DNA of 64,000 nt, from NCBI GenBank assembly GCA_965368185.1, contig CBDULZ010000013.1:12288-76287 (forward strand), read 5' to 3'. The position numbers and the translations under genes are program-made. Origin of the DNA: Kriegella sp965368185. Lineage in GTDB: Bacteria > Bacteroidota > Bacteroidia > Flavobacteriales > Flavobacteriaceae. Below are positions 28,226-35,620 of the stretch, one piece after another. The first letter of the stretch is position 1. Every line of letters begins with the position of its first letter. Under the pieces are notes generated by a model that saw only the letters and a program-made list of their open reading frames with translations, was not told the DNA's origin and ran no database searches.

Positions 28226-29551
28226 ATGGGGCTGAACAAAGAGAATATTTTAATTGTAGACGATGACGTTCATATTCTAGAAATGTTACAGCGTCATTTG
28301 CAGTCACTCGAGTATCACACTTACAAGGCTATTTCCGTAAAACAGGCGCTATATATCTTAAAGGATACCGACATTGATTTGTTGATTACCGATATTCAAA
28401 TGCCCGAAGTCGACGGTTTACAACTGTTAAAGTTTACGGCCGAAAATTATCCTCATATCCCGAAATTGGTTATTACGGGCTACCCTTCTATCGATGGGGC
28501 ATTAAATGTGATAAAATCAGGTGCCATTGACTACTTGACCAAGCCTTTTACTAAAGAAGAATTAAAACAAGCGGTGGCAAAATCTTTTGAAAGCAGGGAG
28601 CATAATAAATCAAAACCGACAAAGAACGTAGTACCGCAAAACCCACTCTATGCCGATATGATCGGGCAGTCGAAAGCATTCGCCAAGCTTACCGATATCA
28701 TAGCACGCGTAAAGGACAATAGGGCGACCGTTCTAATAGGAGGAGAAAGCGGTACTGGAAAAGAGTTGGTAGCACGGGCCATTCACTATTCGGGCAAGTT
28801 TGCCCGAGCACCTTTTGTTGCCGTGAATTGCGGGGCCATTCCCGAAGGGTTGCTCGAGGCCGAGCTTTTCGGTTACACAAAAGGCGCATTTACCGGAGCC
28901 AATGAAAATCGAAACGGTTTCTTTCAGGCTGCCAACCATGGAACCCTATTTTTAGACGAGATTGGCAGTGCTTCATTGGCGGTACAAACAAAGCTTTTGC
29001 GCGCATTGCAAGAAAAGAATATCACAAAGGTGGGGTCACAAAAAGTGGAAAAGTTGGACCTTAGAATTATAGCCGCGACCAATAACGACCTTTTGGAAAG
29101 TATTGCCAACAAAAAGTTTCGGGAAGATTTGTACTACAGATTGACGGTTGTTCAAATTAACGTACCACCGCTACGGGAACGAAAGTCGGACATACCCCTA
29201 TTGGTAGACCGATTTATAAAAAAATATGGCGTCGAATACAAAGAGCGTCTTATGAAGGTCACACCCGAAGCAATTCAAGTGCTCAAACGCTACCATTGGC
29301 CCGGTAATATTCGTGAGTTGGAAAATGTAATACAACGCGCCGTTATAATGTGTGATGGTAAAATCGATGTAGAACACCTTCCTGAAAACCTGAAATTTAA
29401 AATTGAATTTCCTGAGAGCTCATTCCTACCTTTAAAAGTGATAGAAAAGGAATATATACAACGTGTGCTCGCTGCCACCAACAATAATAAGACCAAAGCA
29501 GCCGAAATACTAAAAATTGATCGTAAAACACTTCGCGAAAAATTAAAGTAA
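28226..29551 (+). CDS. sigma-54-dependent response regulator (NtrC family)
   Basis: A 441-residue enhancer-binding protein. Receiver domain ~5-120 with phospho-acceptor D56 and acidic pocket D12-D13; AAA+ domain ~143-370 with Walker A GGESGTGKE (172-180), the sigma-54 contact loop GAFTGA (220-225) and GTLFLDEIG as Walker B; C-terminal Fis-type helix-turn-helix (NNNKTKAAEILKIDRKTL). It is the partner of the upstream kinase. Two tandem GGG-N9-CCC dyads begin 7 bases after its stop and precede a sigma-54 promoter, so it probably activates the Gre/Rnk-like gene next door. Confidence 0.95.
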   Translation: MGLNKENILIVDDDVHILEMLQRHLQSLEYHTYKAISVKQALYILKDTDIDLLITDIQMPEVDGLQLLKFTAENYPHIPKLVITGYPSIDGALNVIKSGAIDYLTKPFTKEELKQAVAKSFESREHNKSKPTKNVVPQNPLYADMIGQSKAFAKLTDIIARVKDNRATVLIGGESGTGKELVARAIHYSGKFARAPFVAVNCGAIPEGLLEAELFGYTKGAFTGANENRNGFFQAANHGTLFLDEIGSASLAVQTKLLRALQEKNITKVGSQKVEKLDLRIIAATNNDLLESIANKKFREDLYYRLTVVQINVPPLRERKSDIPLLVDRFIKKYGVEYKERLMKVTPEAIQVLKRYHWPGNIRELENVIQRAVIMCDGKIDVEHLPENLKFKIEFPESSFLPLKVIEKEYIQRVLAATNNNKTKAAEILKIDRKTLREKLK

Positions 29552-29557
29552 TCTACT

Positions 29558-29591
29558 GGGGCAAAAATCCCCGATCGGGTATAAATTACCC
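29558..29591. promoter_or_regulatory. tandem dyads, candidate enhancer for the NtrC-type regulator
   Basis: Two 15-bp dyads of form GGG-N9-CCC lie 19 bases apart: GGGGCAAAAATCCCC (29558-29572) and GGGTATAAATTACCC (29577-29591). They are 90-120 bases upstream of the -24 element at 29680, the usual range for sigma-54 enhancers, and on the same side of the regulator gene. Assignment to this regulator is inference. Confidence 0.6.
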
Positions 29592-29679
29592 ATTTCATTT
29601 ATCGGTGTTTTTTTGCTTGAAAACTATAAATAATTGATAATAAATCAGTTGTATTTTATGTTTTTGATAGCAAATTTTT

Positions 29680-29695
29680 AGGCATGCTACTTGCC
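29680..29695 (+). promoter_or_regulatory. sigma-54 promoter
   Basis: AGGCATGCTACTTGCC matches the sigma-54 -24/-12 consensus TGGCAyGnnnnTTGCw, with GG and GC exactly 12 bases apart. Predicted start of transcription is near 29705, about 50 bases before the Gre/Rnk-like start codon at 29756. Confidence 0.75.
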
Positions 29696-29755
29696 ATAAG
29701 AGGACTATAATGTAAGGTTATGTTTTTTATAGCCTTGCACTTAAGAAAGTACGCT

Positions 29756-30163
29756 ATGAAATACGGCAGTTTGATATTTGAAAAAAAAGAATATGTGGAG
29801 ACGAAGCGGTTGCTCTACGTTGGTAATTATTATGAAGATTATGCGCATAAACATTCCCTTGACAATTTAAAGGAAAATCTGGATATGGCACATGTTTGTG
29901 ATGCGGAAGATATACCTGATGATGTGGTGGGCCTACACTCGAAGGTTACTTTACTTTCGAAGGCTGGGTGGCAGCGAGTCGTTGAATTGGTTGCTCCTTC
30001 GGAATGTGGAATAGAGGCACATCAAGTTTCGGTCTTTTCGGCATTAGGTTCGTCTATAATTGGCCATGCCAAAGGAGATAAAGTATCTTATGGTTTTCCA
30101 TTGGTAGTAGATTCTATTGAAATCATTGGTGTCGAGCAGGAGCTGCTTTTAAGTAAACCGTAG
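29756..30163 (+). CDS. GreA/GreB C-terminal-domain protein (Rnk-like), copy 1
   Basis: A 135-residue protein of the Gre/Rnk family, which binds RNA polymerase through its FKBP-like C-terminal domain. DIPDDVVGLHSKVTLLSKAGW and QVSVFSALGSSIIGHAKGDKV are the conserved C-terminal blocks. The N-terminal part (~50 residues) is too short for the full GreA coiled coil, so transcript-cleavage activity is unlikely. The start at MKYGSLIFEKKEY is chosen by comparison with the paralogue at 32070 and because the 12 preceding codons lie within the predicted leader. It is placed under the sigma-54 promoter at 29680. Confidence 0.85.
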   Translation: MKYGSLIFEKKEYVETKRLLYVGNYYEDYAHKHSLDNLKENLDMAHVCDAEDIPDDVVGLHSKVTLLSKAGWQRVVELVAPSECGIEAHQVSVFSALGSSIIGHAKGDKVSYGFPLVVDSIEIIGVEQELLLSKP

Positions 30164-30409
30164 TCTAAAAATAAGTTTAGTTAGTTTGGTTGTTTTATCC
30201 GCTCGGCCTTTCAGTCCAATGGCTTTTCAAAGCTATGAATCGTCGAGTGGATTTTAATAGATAGTCCAGCGCTAAAACTAATCAAAAACAGATTCTTTCC
30301 GATACGATCCTCTAAAAATGATAACTTTTAATTGTTGATCAGTGGCCTCGAAGTAACTGTTTAAATCTTAGACCAAAACTAATACACTCTATTTTTTTGA
30401 AACTTTTTT

Positions 30410-30556
30410 ATGGTTGAAATTGCAAAAGTTACGGAGAAACAAAATCGAAGCATATGTGCCACATGTAGTAATGAAAGGTTCTGTGTGCTTACAACCGACA
30501 AAAGTGATATAACATCTTGTAGCGAATATGAAAACAACACAAACTTGAAATTTTAA
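30410..30556 (+). CDS. small cysteine-rich protein
   Basis: A 48-residue frame starting at ATG 30410. It has an ICATCSNERFC motif (CxxC-x5-C) and a later Cys in SCSEYE, a spacing that looks like a small metal-binding knuckle. Acidic and polar residues dominate the rest. The organised cysteines make it more than random sequence. It lies in the 477-base gap between the Gre/Rnk-like gene and glutamate dehydrogenase. Function is unknown. Confidence 0.55.
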   Translation: MVEIAKVTEKQNRSICATCSNERFCVLTTDKSDITSCSEYENNTNLKF

Positions 30557-30640
30557 ACGAAGGGCAATTTTGATAAGCTAAAAAAAGTGGAAAACGTAAT
30601 TCGGTAACGAAAAGGGGAAGAAATTCCGAAAAACAGCACT

Positions 30641-31933
30641 ATGACAACAAAAACACTAAAGAAGCGCGCCAAGCGCAAGCAAGGCATGCTAGATAATGTA
30701 ATGCGCCAGTTCGACAATGCTGCCGACATTATTGACTTAAATCCCAATATTCGAAAAATTCTTGAGGTTACGAACAATGAACTTGTGGTTCATTTTCCTG
30801 TACGGATGGATAACGGTGAAGTAGAAGTTTTTAAAGGGTATAGGGTACAACACAACAACGCTTTGGGTCCCTATAAGGGTGGATTGCGCTATCATCCGAC
30901 GGTTGATATCGATGCGGCCAAGGCTTTAGCAATGTGGATGACTTGGAAAACCTCGTTGGCAGGCTTGCCCTATGGTGGGGCCAAAGGAGGTATTCAATTA
31001 GACCCTTTCAAATACTCGCAACCCGAATTGGAACGTATTACACGAAGGTTTACGTATGCTTTGGGGGATAACATAGGGCCCGAACTCGATATTCCCGCTC
31101 CCGATGTGAATACCAATGCACAGACTATGGCTTGGATATTGGATACGTTCATGTCTACCAAGGCACCGGCGGAACGTTCTAAAAATAAGCATGTGGTGAC
31201 CGGAAAACCTATCGGTTCCGGGGGTTCTTATGGCAGGGATAGGGCCACTGGATATGGGGTTTTCCTTACTATAAAGTTTTGGGCCGAACATAATCAAGTT
31301 GACTTAAAGGATAAGAAGTTCATCGTACAGGGTTTTGGTAACGTTGGATATTGGGCCGCATATTTTTTGGAAAAAGCTGGTGCATCGCTAGTAGCAGTGC
31401 AAGATGCTTTTGGTGGTATAGCCAATGAGAATGGAATAGGGGTAGAGGCACTTTTTGCCTATGCCCAAGAAAGTAGAAATGGTGTTGTCGGCTTTACCGA
31501 TACAAAGCCAATAAACAATACTGAGTTCTTCGGGTTCGATTGTGATATATGTATTCCTGCGGCACTGGGCAACCAAATAACGGCTGTAAATGCTACAAAG
31601 GTTAAAGCGTATTTGATTGCGGAAGGTGCTAACGGACCGACAGATGTGGAGGCCGAAAAAATACTCTTGGAGAATGGTGTCGAGATTATTCCTGACATCC
31701 TTTGTAATTCAGGAGGGGTCATTGGCAGCTATTTTGAATGGCTTCAAAACCGGAACGGGGAAATTTGGCAAATGGAAGAGGTGATGCAGAAGCTCGAGAA
31801 GAAGTTGCGAGCATCTTTTGACAGGGTCAGGGAGACTTCCGAAGAGCGAATAGTAGACATGCGAACAGCGGCCTTTATCATTGCCATCGAACGGTTGCAA
31901 GAGGCGTATGAGCAGCGGGGAATATTTCCATAA
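30641..31933 (+). CDS. glutamate dehydrogenase (Glu/Leu/Phe/Val dehydrogenase family)
   Basis: A 430-residue amino acid dehydrogenase, most like NAD(P)-glutamate dehydrogenase. KGGLRYHPTVDIDAAKALA and LAGLPYGGAKGGIQLDP contain the substrate and catalytic lysines; GFGNVGYWAAYFLEKAGA is the Rossmann dinucleotide motif; AEGANGPTDVEAEKIL and ILCNSGGVIGSYFEW complete the family signature. It interconverts glutamate with 2-oxoglutarate plus ammonia. It lies between the two Gre/Rnk-like genes, so its expression may be tied to the same stress or starvation response. Confidence 0.93.
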   Translation: MTTKTLKKRAKRKQGMLDNVMRQFDNAADIIDLNPNIRKILEVTNNELVVHFPVRMDNGEVEVFKGYRVQHNNALGPYKGGLRYHPTVDIDAAKALAMWMTWKTSLAGLPYGGAKGGIQLDPFKYSQPELERITRRFTYALGDNIGPELDIPAPDVNTNAQTMAWILDTFMSTKAPAERSKNKHVVTGKPIGSGGSYGRDRATGYGVFLTIKFWAEHNQVDLKDKKFIVQGFGNVGYWAAYFLEKAGASLVAVQDAFGGIANENGIGVEALFAYAQESRNGVVGFTDTKPINNTEFFGFDCDICIPAALGNQITAVNATKVKAYLIAEGANGPTDVEAEKILLENGVEIIPDILCNSGGVIGSYFEWLQNRNGEIWQMEEVMQKLEKKLRASFDRVRETSEERIVDMRTAAFIIAIERLQEAYEQRGIFP

Positions 31934-32069
31934 AACTTTAGAAAAACAAGATAAGGCTAAAGCTTCGCTATGAAAGGCTTAACGGAATAATCTAGATTAG
32001 TTCTTGAAGCGAAAAGGGGGCGATAAACGATTTAAATTAATTATTGTGTGCAAAATGATAACAAATAAT

Positions 32070-32489
32070 ATGAAGTACGGTGGTTTGGTCATAGAAAAAA
32101 AGGAATATGTTGTATTGAAAAAACTGATGAATCTTTCAGGCTATTATAAAGAAACCACTTTAGCTAAATCAGTAAAAAAATTGGTCGGAGAACTTGAATC
32201 TGCTAAAATTTTAGATGAAAACGAAATGCCAAGCGATGTGATTCGTTTCGATTCGAAAATAAAAGTCATTTCAGAACGAGGATGGGAGAGAAGTTTTCAA
32301 TTGGTAAAGCCAACAGAAAGTGATGTGCGAAATAATAAGATTTCAATATTGACTCCTATGGGTGTTGCAGTTATGGGCTATGCCGAAGGTGACATTGTGG
32401 AATGGGAGTTTCCTTTAGGAGAACAAAAACTGACCATAGAGAGTGTTGAACAACAGAATAAACCTATAAATCTAAATATGGTATTATGA
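32070..32489 (+). CDS. GreA/GreB C-terminal-domain protein (Rnk-like), copy 2
   Basis: A 139-residue paralogue of the gene at 29756: both begin MKYG(S/G)L(I/V)(F/I)EKKEYV and share the DxxPxDVxxxxSKxxxxxxxGW and (V/I)S(V/I)xxxxG...GxAxGD blocks. An in-frame ATG at 32055 is an alternative start. The 3' end overlaps the next gene by 4 bases (ATGA), so the two are translationally coupled. A weak sigma-54-like sequence (GG and GC 12 bases apart at 31955-31968) lies upstream but matches poorly. Confidence 0.82.
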   Translation: MKYGGLVIEKKEYVVLKKLMNLSGYYKETTLAKSVKKLVGELESAKILDENEMPSDVIRFDSKIKVISERGWERSFQLVKPTESDVRNNKISILTPMGVAVMGYAEGDIVEWEFPLGEQKLTIESVEQQNKPINLNMVL

Positions 32490-32878
32490 GCAATTCAAGA
32501 CTTTTTTACCATCACGAGGCCGACAGTCGTATCGTGTTAAAAAAAGATAAGGCAGAACTTAACGATTGGACCGATAATCTAGAATTTATAAGTGAAGAGT
32601 TGGAATATTTTACCGAAATTGAAGACCGTCTTTTAAACGATTCTAACGTATACTTGCAGTTGCAGGGCATACGCCGTGAGAATACGTTGATATCGGGAAC
32701 AATATACCGCTATGAAACCTCGTTGCGAAATGCCGCAGAATGTGATAATATGGCCTGCGATTCGTATTATCTTCATAATCACGAGAAACATCGCGGTCTT
32801 TACCGAGAGCACCTTCAAAAATATAGGGCTCTAAAAACCAAGATGCTTTCAAAGATTTTACTGTTGGCCAAACGATAG
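32486..32878 (+). CDS. helical hypothetical protein coupled to Rnk-like gene
   Basis: A 130-residue, probably all-helical cytoplasmic protein that I do not recognise. It opens FYHHEADSRIVLKKDKAELNDW and has a region with NAAECDNMACD and a cluster of His/Tyr (YYLHNHEKHRGLYREH), which could bind metal. No signal peptide or membrane segment. The 4-base overlap with the Rnk-like gene suggests a fixed partnership, for example a regulator of RNA polymerase under stress; that is inference only. Confidence 0.7.
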   Translation: MSNSRLFYHHEADSRIVLKKDKAELNDWTDNLEFISEELEYFTEIEDRLLNDSNVYLQLQGIRRENTLISGTIYRYETSLRNAAECDNMACDSYYLHNHEKHRGLYREHLQKYRALKTKMLSKILLLAKR

Positions 32879-33000
32879 TTGCTGATTTTGGAAGCACCTG
32901 CCGACTTGTAGTCATTTATGTTATTTACTTTGAAAAGAAAAATGGCTAATCCCCTTGCTTGTACGATTTATTCAATGTGTTAGGAAGAATTATAGAAGTT

Positions 33001-34572
33001 TTAATTTAAACTATCGGATGCCTGAATCAATCGAGCACTCAAATCAGGTTTTTCCATGTCTTTATCCAATGGGTACATTGGTCTTTTAATTCGTTTATGC
33101 CCCAAACGTTCGAGGTCTTGATCAACCCCGCCAGGGGTCAAGGCCATAACCCAATCTCCCCTTATGTCGTAAAGTTCTGGCACGAGATACCCAATTTTAA
33201 TGACCACGACATCGGCTTGTTTGGGGTTTAGGTTGAGATCGGTAAAATCTTTTACATGATGGTAAGGTTTGCGTTTTCTGGTCACAATAATATTGACACT
33301 TCCAATCTTTATGACCACTTCTACTTCAGCATCTCGGTCACCTTCCTTAATTGCTGTAATAGTTCCGTTTAGTTGTAAAGGAGGGGCAAAACGGTCGTCG
33401 ACCTCGGCCCCTACCATGGCGGAAATTTTTCCGCCAACGCCGACTTTTTGAGCTTCGGCCACTAGCGCAGGACCAGGGATTGAGGCGTAGATTAATGAAG
33501 GGCCATCTTTCGATTTAAATTCAGGTCGAGCAAGTATTTCTTTAAGTGTCCATGTAACATCACCTGAACCTCCCGCCGTAGGATTATCTCCCATATCACT
33601 GATTATAAAAGGTTGTTTTTTGCTTTTTAGGGCCATTTGCATACTTTCGTTCAGGGTCGCAACCGGGGCAACGAATTCGAACTCCTGGCGTTTATCCCAA
33701 AATGCCTCGGCCAATTTCTCGGCACCCGAAACAACTTTTTCCTTATCGTCACCGGTAACCATTACAACCGCATGGTTTCGGGCTTCATCGGCCCAAGCGT
33801 AACCGATCCATATTGCCGCATCGATGACACCTTTTTGGTCTGCTACCAAAGGAACCTTTGCATAGAGACTTTTTCCGGGTTCAATTCGTGTACTTGTTTT
33901 TTCACCCGGTAATAGGATAGGAACTGGTATCCAGGCTTTATATTTTGGTTTCCCCATGTTGTTTTCCAAACGGTCCAATAAGTTGGTGATAGCCCGTTCT
34001 TTCGATTCCAAAGCATCCTCATGAGGCGCCATGCGGTAACAGGTAATCAAATCGGTATGTTGTGCCAAGCGCTCAGATACATTGCCATGCAGATCCATTG
34101 AAGTCGAGATCAGTACTTCCGTGCCCACGACTTCCCGTATACGCTTTATTAAGTCGCCTTCGGCATCTTTAAGTCCGACCACGCTCATGGCCCCATGTAT
34201 ATCAAAAAAAAGTCCGTCGTAGGGTCCGTTGGTCTTGAGCATTTCCAATGTTTTATCGACCATTGACTCATAGGCTTTTCGGGTAACGATTCCGCCCGGC
34301 AATGATTTGCCAAGCAGGGTGGGTATCCATTCCGCTCTTTTTCGAATATCTGAGCCCTCGGCAAAAAAAGGATAGCGCCCAAAAATCGAATCGCCAATTC
34401 GGGCATGAAAGGCTTCTTCATGGGTTTCGGCAGGTGAAAAGGTGCTCGATTCGATTCCGATACCGGCGATGGCTATTCTGGGAAGTGTATTTTGAGTTTC
34501 AACGTTCTTGTTATTTTGTTTACAACTTAAAACAAGAAATAGTGCCAATAAACCATAAAACAATCTCTTCAT
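33001..34572 (-). CDS. M81-family (MlrC-like) metallopeptidase, lipoprotein
   Basis: A 523-residue protein of the M81/microcystinase C family. The start at 34572 (MKRLFYGLLALFLVLSC) gives a proper lipoprotein signal and replaces the longer frame from 34635. RIAIAGIGIESSTFSP, DGLFFDIHGAM with a metal-type Asp and His, STSMDLHGNVSERL and ISDMGDNPTAGGSGDVTW are the family blocks. MlrC cleaves linear microcystin products; related proteins act on other peptides or cyclic amides, so the substrate here is unknown. The exported form with a lipobox differs from cytoplasmic relatives. Confidence 0.88.
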   Translation of the reverse strand: MKRLFYGLLALFLVLSCKQNNKNVETQNTLPRIAIAGIGIESSTFSPAETHEEAFHARIGDSIFGRYPFFAEGSDIRKRAEWIPTLLGKSLPGGIVTRKAYESMVDKTLEMLKTNGPYDGLFFDIHGAMSVVGLKDAEGDLIKRIREVVGTEVLISTSMDLHGNVSERLAQHTDLITCYRMAPHEDALESKERAITNLLDRLENNMGKPKYKAWIPVPILLPGEKTSTRIEPGKSLYAKVPLVADQKGVIDAAIWIGYAWADEARNHAVVMVTGDDKEKVVSGAEKLAEAFWDKRQEFEFVAPVATLNESMQMALKSKKQPFIISDMGDNPTAGGSGDVTWTLKEILARPEFKSKDGPSLIYASIPGPALVAEAQKVGVGGKISAMVGAEVDDRFAPPLQLNGTITAIKEGDRDAEVEVVIKIGSVNIIVTRKRKPYHHVKDFTDLNLNPKQADVVVIKIGYLVPELYDIRGDWVMALTPGGVDQDLERLGHKRIKRPMYPLDKDMEKPDLSARLIQASDSLN

Positions 34573-34848
34573 ATAGGAAATATTAGGTGTTTGAAAAAAA
34601 CACGTTTTGTATGAATACGGGTTAAAATTAAGCAATTCAATAACTAAAGCAGGGTTTTAAAAGTTGAAGATGGAATTTGTACCTAAACCGTTACTTGTAT
34701 ACCATTCTTATAAAGAAAGCGGTTAAACATGGTAATGTGGCCATACTAAGAAATCAAAGGTGTTCTTCCTTTGGCTTAGAGTTGTTTTATTGCATAATCT
34801 TATATATTATCACGGAGCTACGCCATTTTTTCCCCCGGCGGAAATGTT

Positions 34849-34856
34849 TACTTTTG
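34849..34856 (+). promoter_or_regulatory. Bacteroidota -7 box upstream of the Nudix gene
   Basis: TACTTTTG, the same word as upstream of trxB, lies 20 bases before the TTG start codon at 34877 and predicts a leader of only about 14 bases. Confidence 0.5.
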
Positions 34857-34876
34857 GATTTTAAAATATCGAAAAT

Positions 34877-35461
34877 TTGAAAAACGGCAAGATTAAAAAT
34901 ATCAAAAAACAATTATTATCCGATAACTGGTATACCCTCAACAAGTTCACCTTTGACTACCAAAAGGAAGATGGTAGTTGGGAAACGCAACAGCGAGAGG
35001 CCTATGACAGAGGTAATGGGGCCGCTATTCTGTTATACAATAAAAAGAAAGGTACAGTTTTATTGACCCGACAATTTCGTTTGCCCACCTTCGTCAATGG
35101 TAATGAAGATGGAATGATGATCGAAGTGTGTGCGGGACTCTTAGACGGTGACAACCCTGAAGATTGTATCAGGAAAGAAGTCGAGGAGGAGACGGGCTAT
35201 CAAATCAATGATGTTAAAAAGGTTTTTGAATCGTATATGTCGCCTGGGTCGGTTACCGAAATTTTATATCTATTCATTGGTGCTTACGAAGACAGAATGA
35301 AAGTAGGAGCGGGTGGCGGAGCCGATGATGAATCCGAAAATATCGAAGTCTTGGAATATTCCTTTGAAAAAGCACTGAAGTTAATCGTCGATGGAGAAAT
35401 CAAGGATGCCAAGACAATCATGCTTTTGCAATACGCGGCCATAAATAAGATTTTTGACTAA
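34877..35461 (+). CDS. nudK: Nudix hydrolase, NudK-like (GDP-mannose pyrophosphatase type), TTG start
   Basis: A 194-residue ADP-ribose/GDP-mannose-type Nudix enzyme. The opening KNIKKQLLSDNWYTLNKFTF, the dimer region RQFRLPTFVNGNEDGMMIEVCAGLLD and the Nudix box end KEVEEETGY are typical of NudK; the Nudix box has Lys for the usual Arg. A stop codon (TAA) in frame at 34862 and the absence of an in-frame ATG for 79 codons make the TTG at 34877 the only workable start. It hydrolyses nucleotide sugars to sugar phosphate plus NMP. It is convergent with the amidohydrolase gene. Confidence 0.88.
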   Translation: MKNGKIKNIKKQLLSDNWYTLNKFTFDYQKEDGSWETQQREAYDRGNGAAILLYNKKKGTVLLTRQFRLPTFVNGNEDGMMIEVCAGLLDGDNPEDCIRKEVEEETGYQINDVKKVFESYMSPGSVTEILYLFIGAYEDRMKVGAGGGADDESENIEVLEYSFEKALKLIVDGEIKDAKTIMLLQYAAINKIFD

Positions 35462-35499
35462 CGGCATCGGGAGGATTTCGCCAAAGGTGGATGAAGATA

Positions 35500-35535
35500 C
35501 AATCTGTTGAACCTGGTACGAGATTCAATAGATTG
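35500..35535. repeat. hairpin in convergent intergenic region
   Basis: CAATCTGTTGAA pairs with TTCAATAGATTG around a 12-base loop, one G:T pair. The ATCTGTTGAA word is shared with the palindrome at 23350-23456, suggesting the same repeat family. It may also end the nudK transcript, although there is no T run. Confidence 0.5.
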
Positions 35536-35620
35536 CTTAGCCGCTATCGCTTCACGCCGTTTCATGTTCGAAATCGAATTACCCATAAACTTGTGATAGC
35601 CTTTGTTTTATCATGGTATC

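Noticed and set aside
30400..30433. TGGTTGAAATTGC as a sigma-54 promoter
   Set aside because: GG and GC are 10 bases apart instead of 12, and the sequence is within the small Cys-rich gene.
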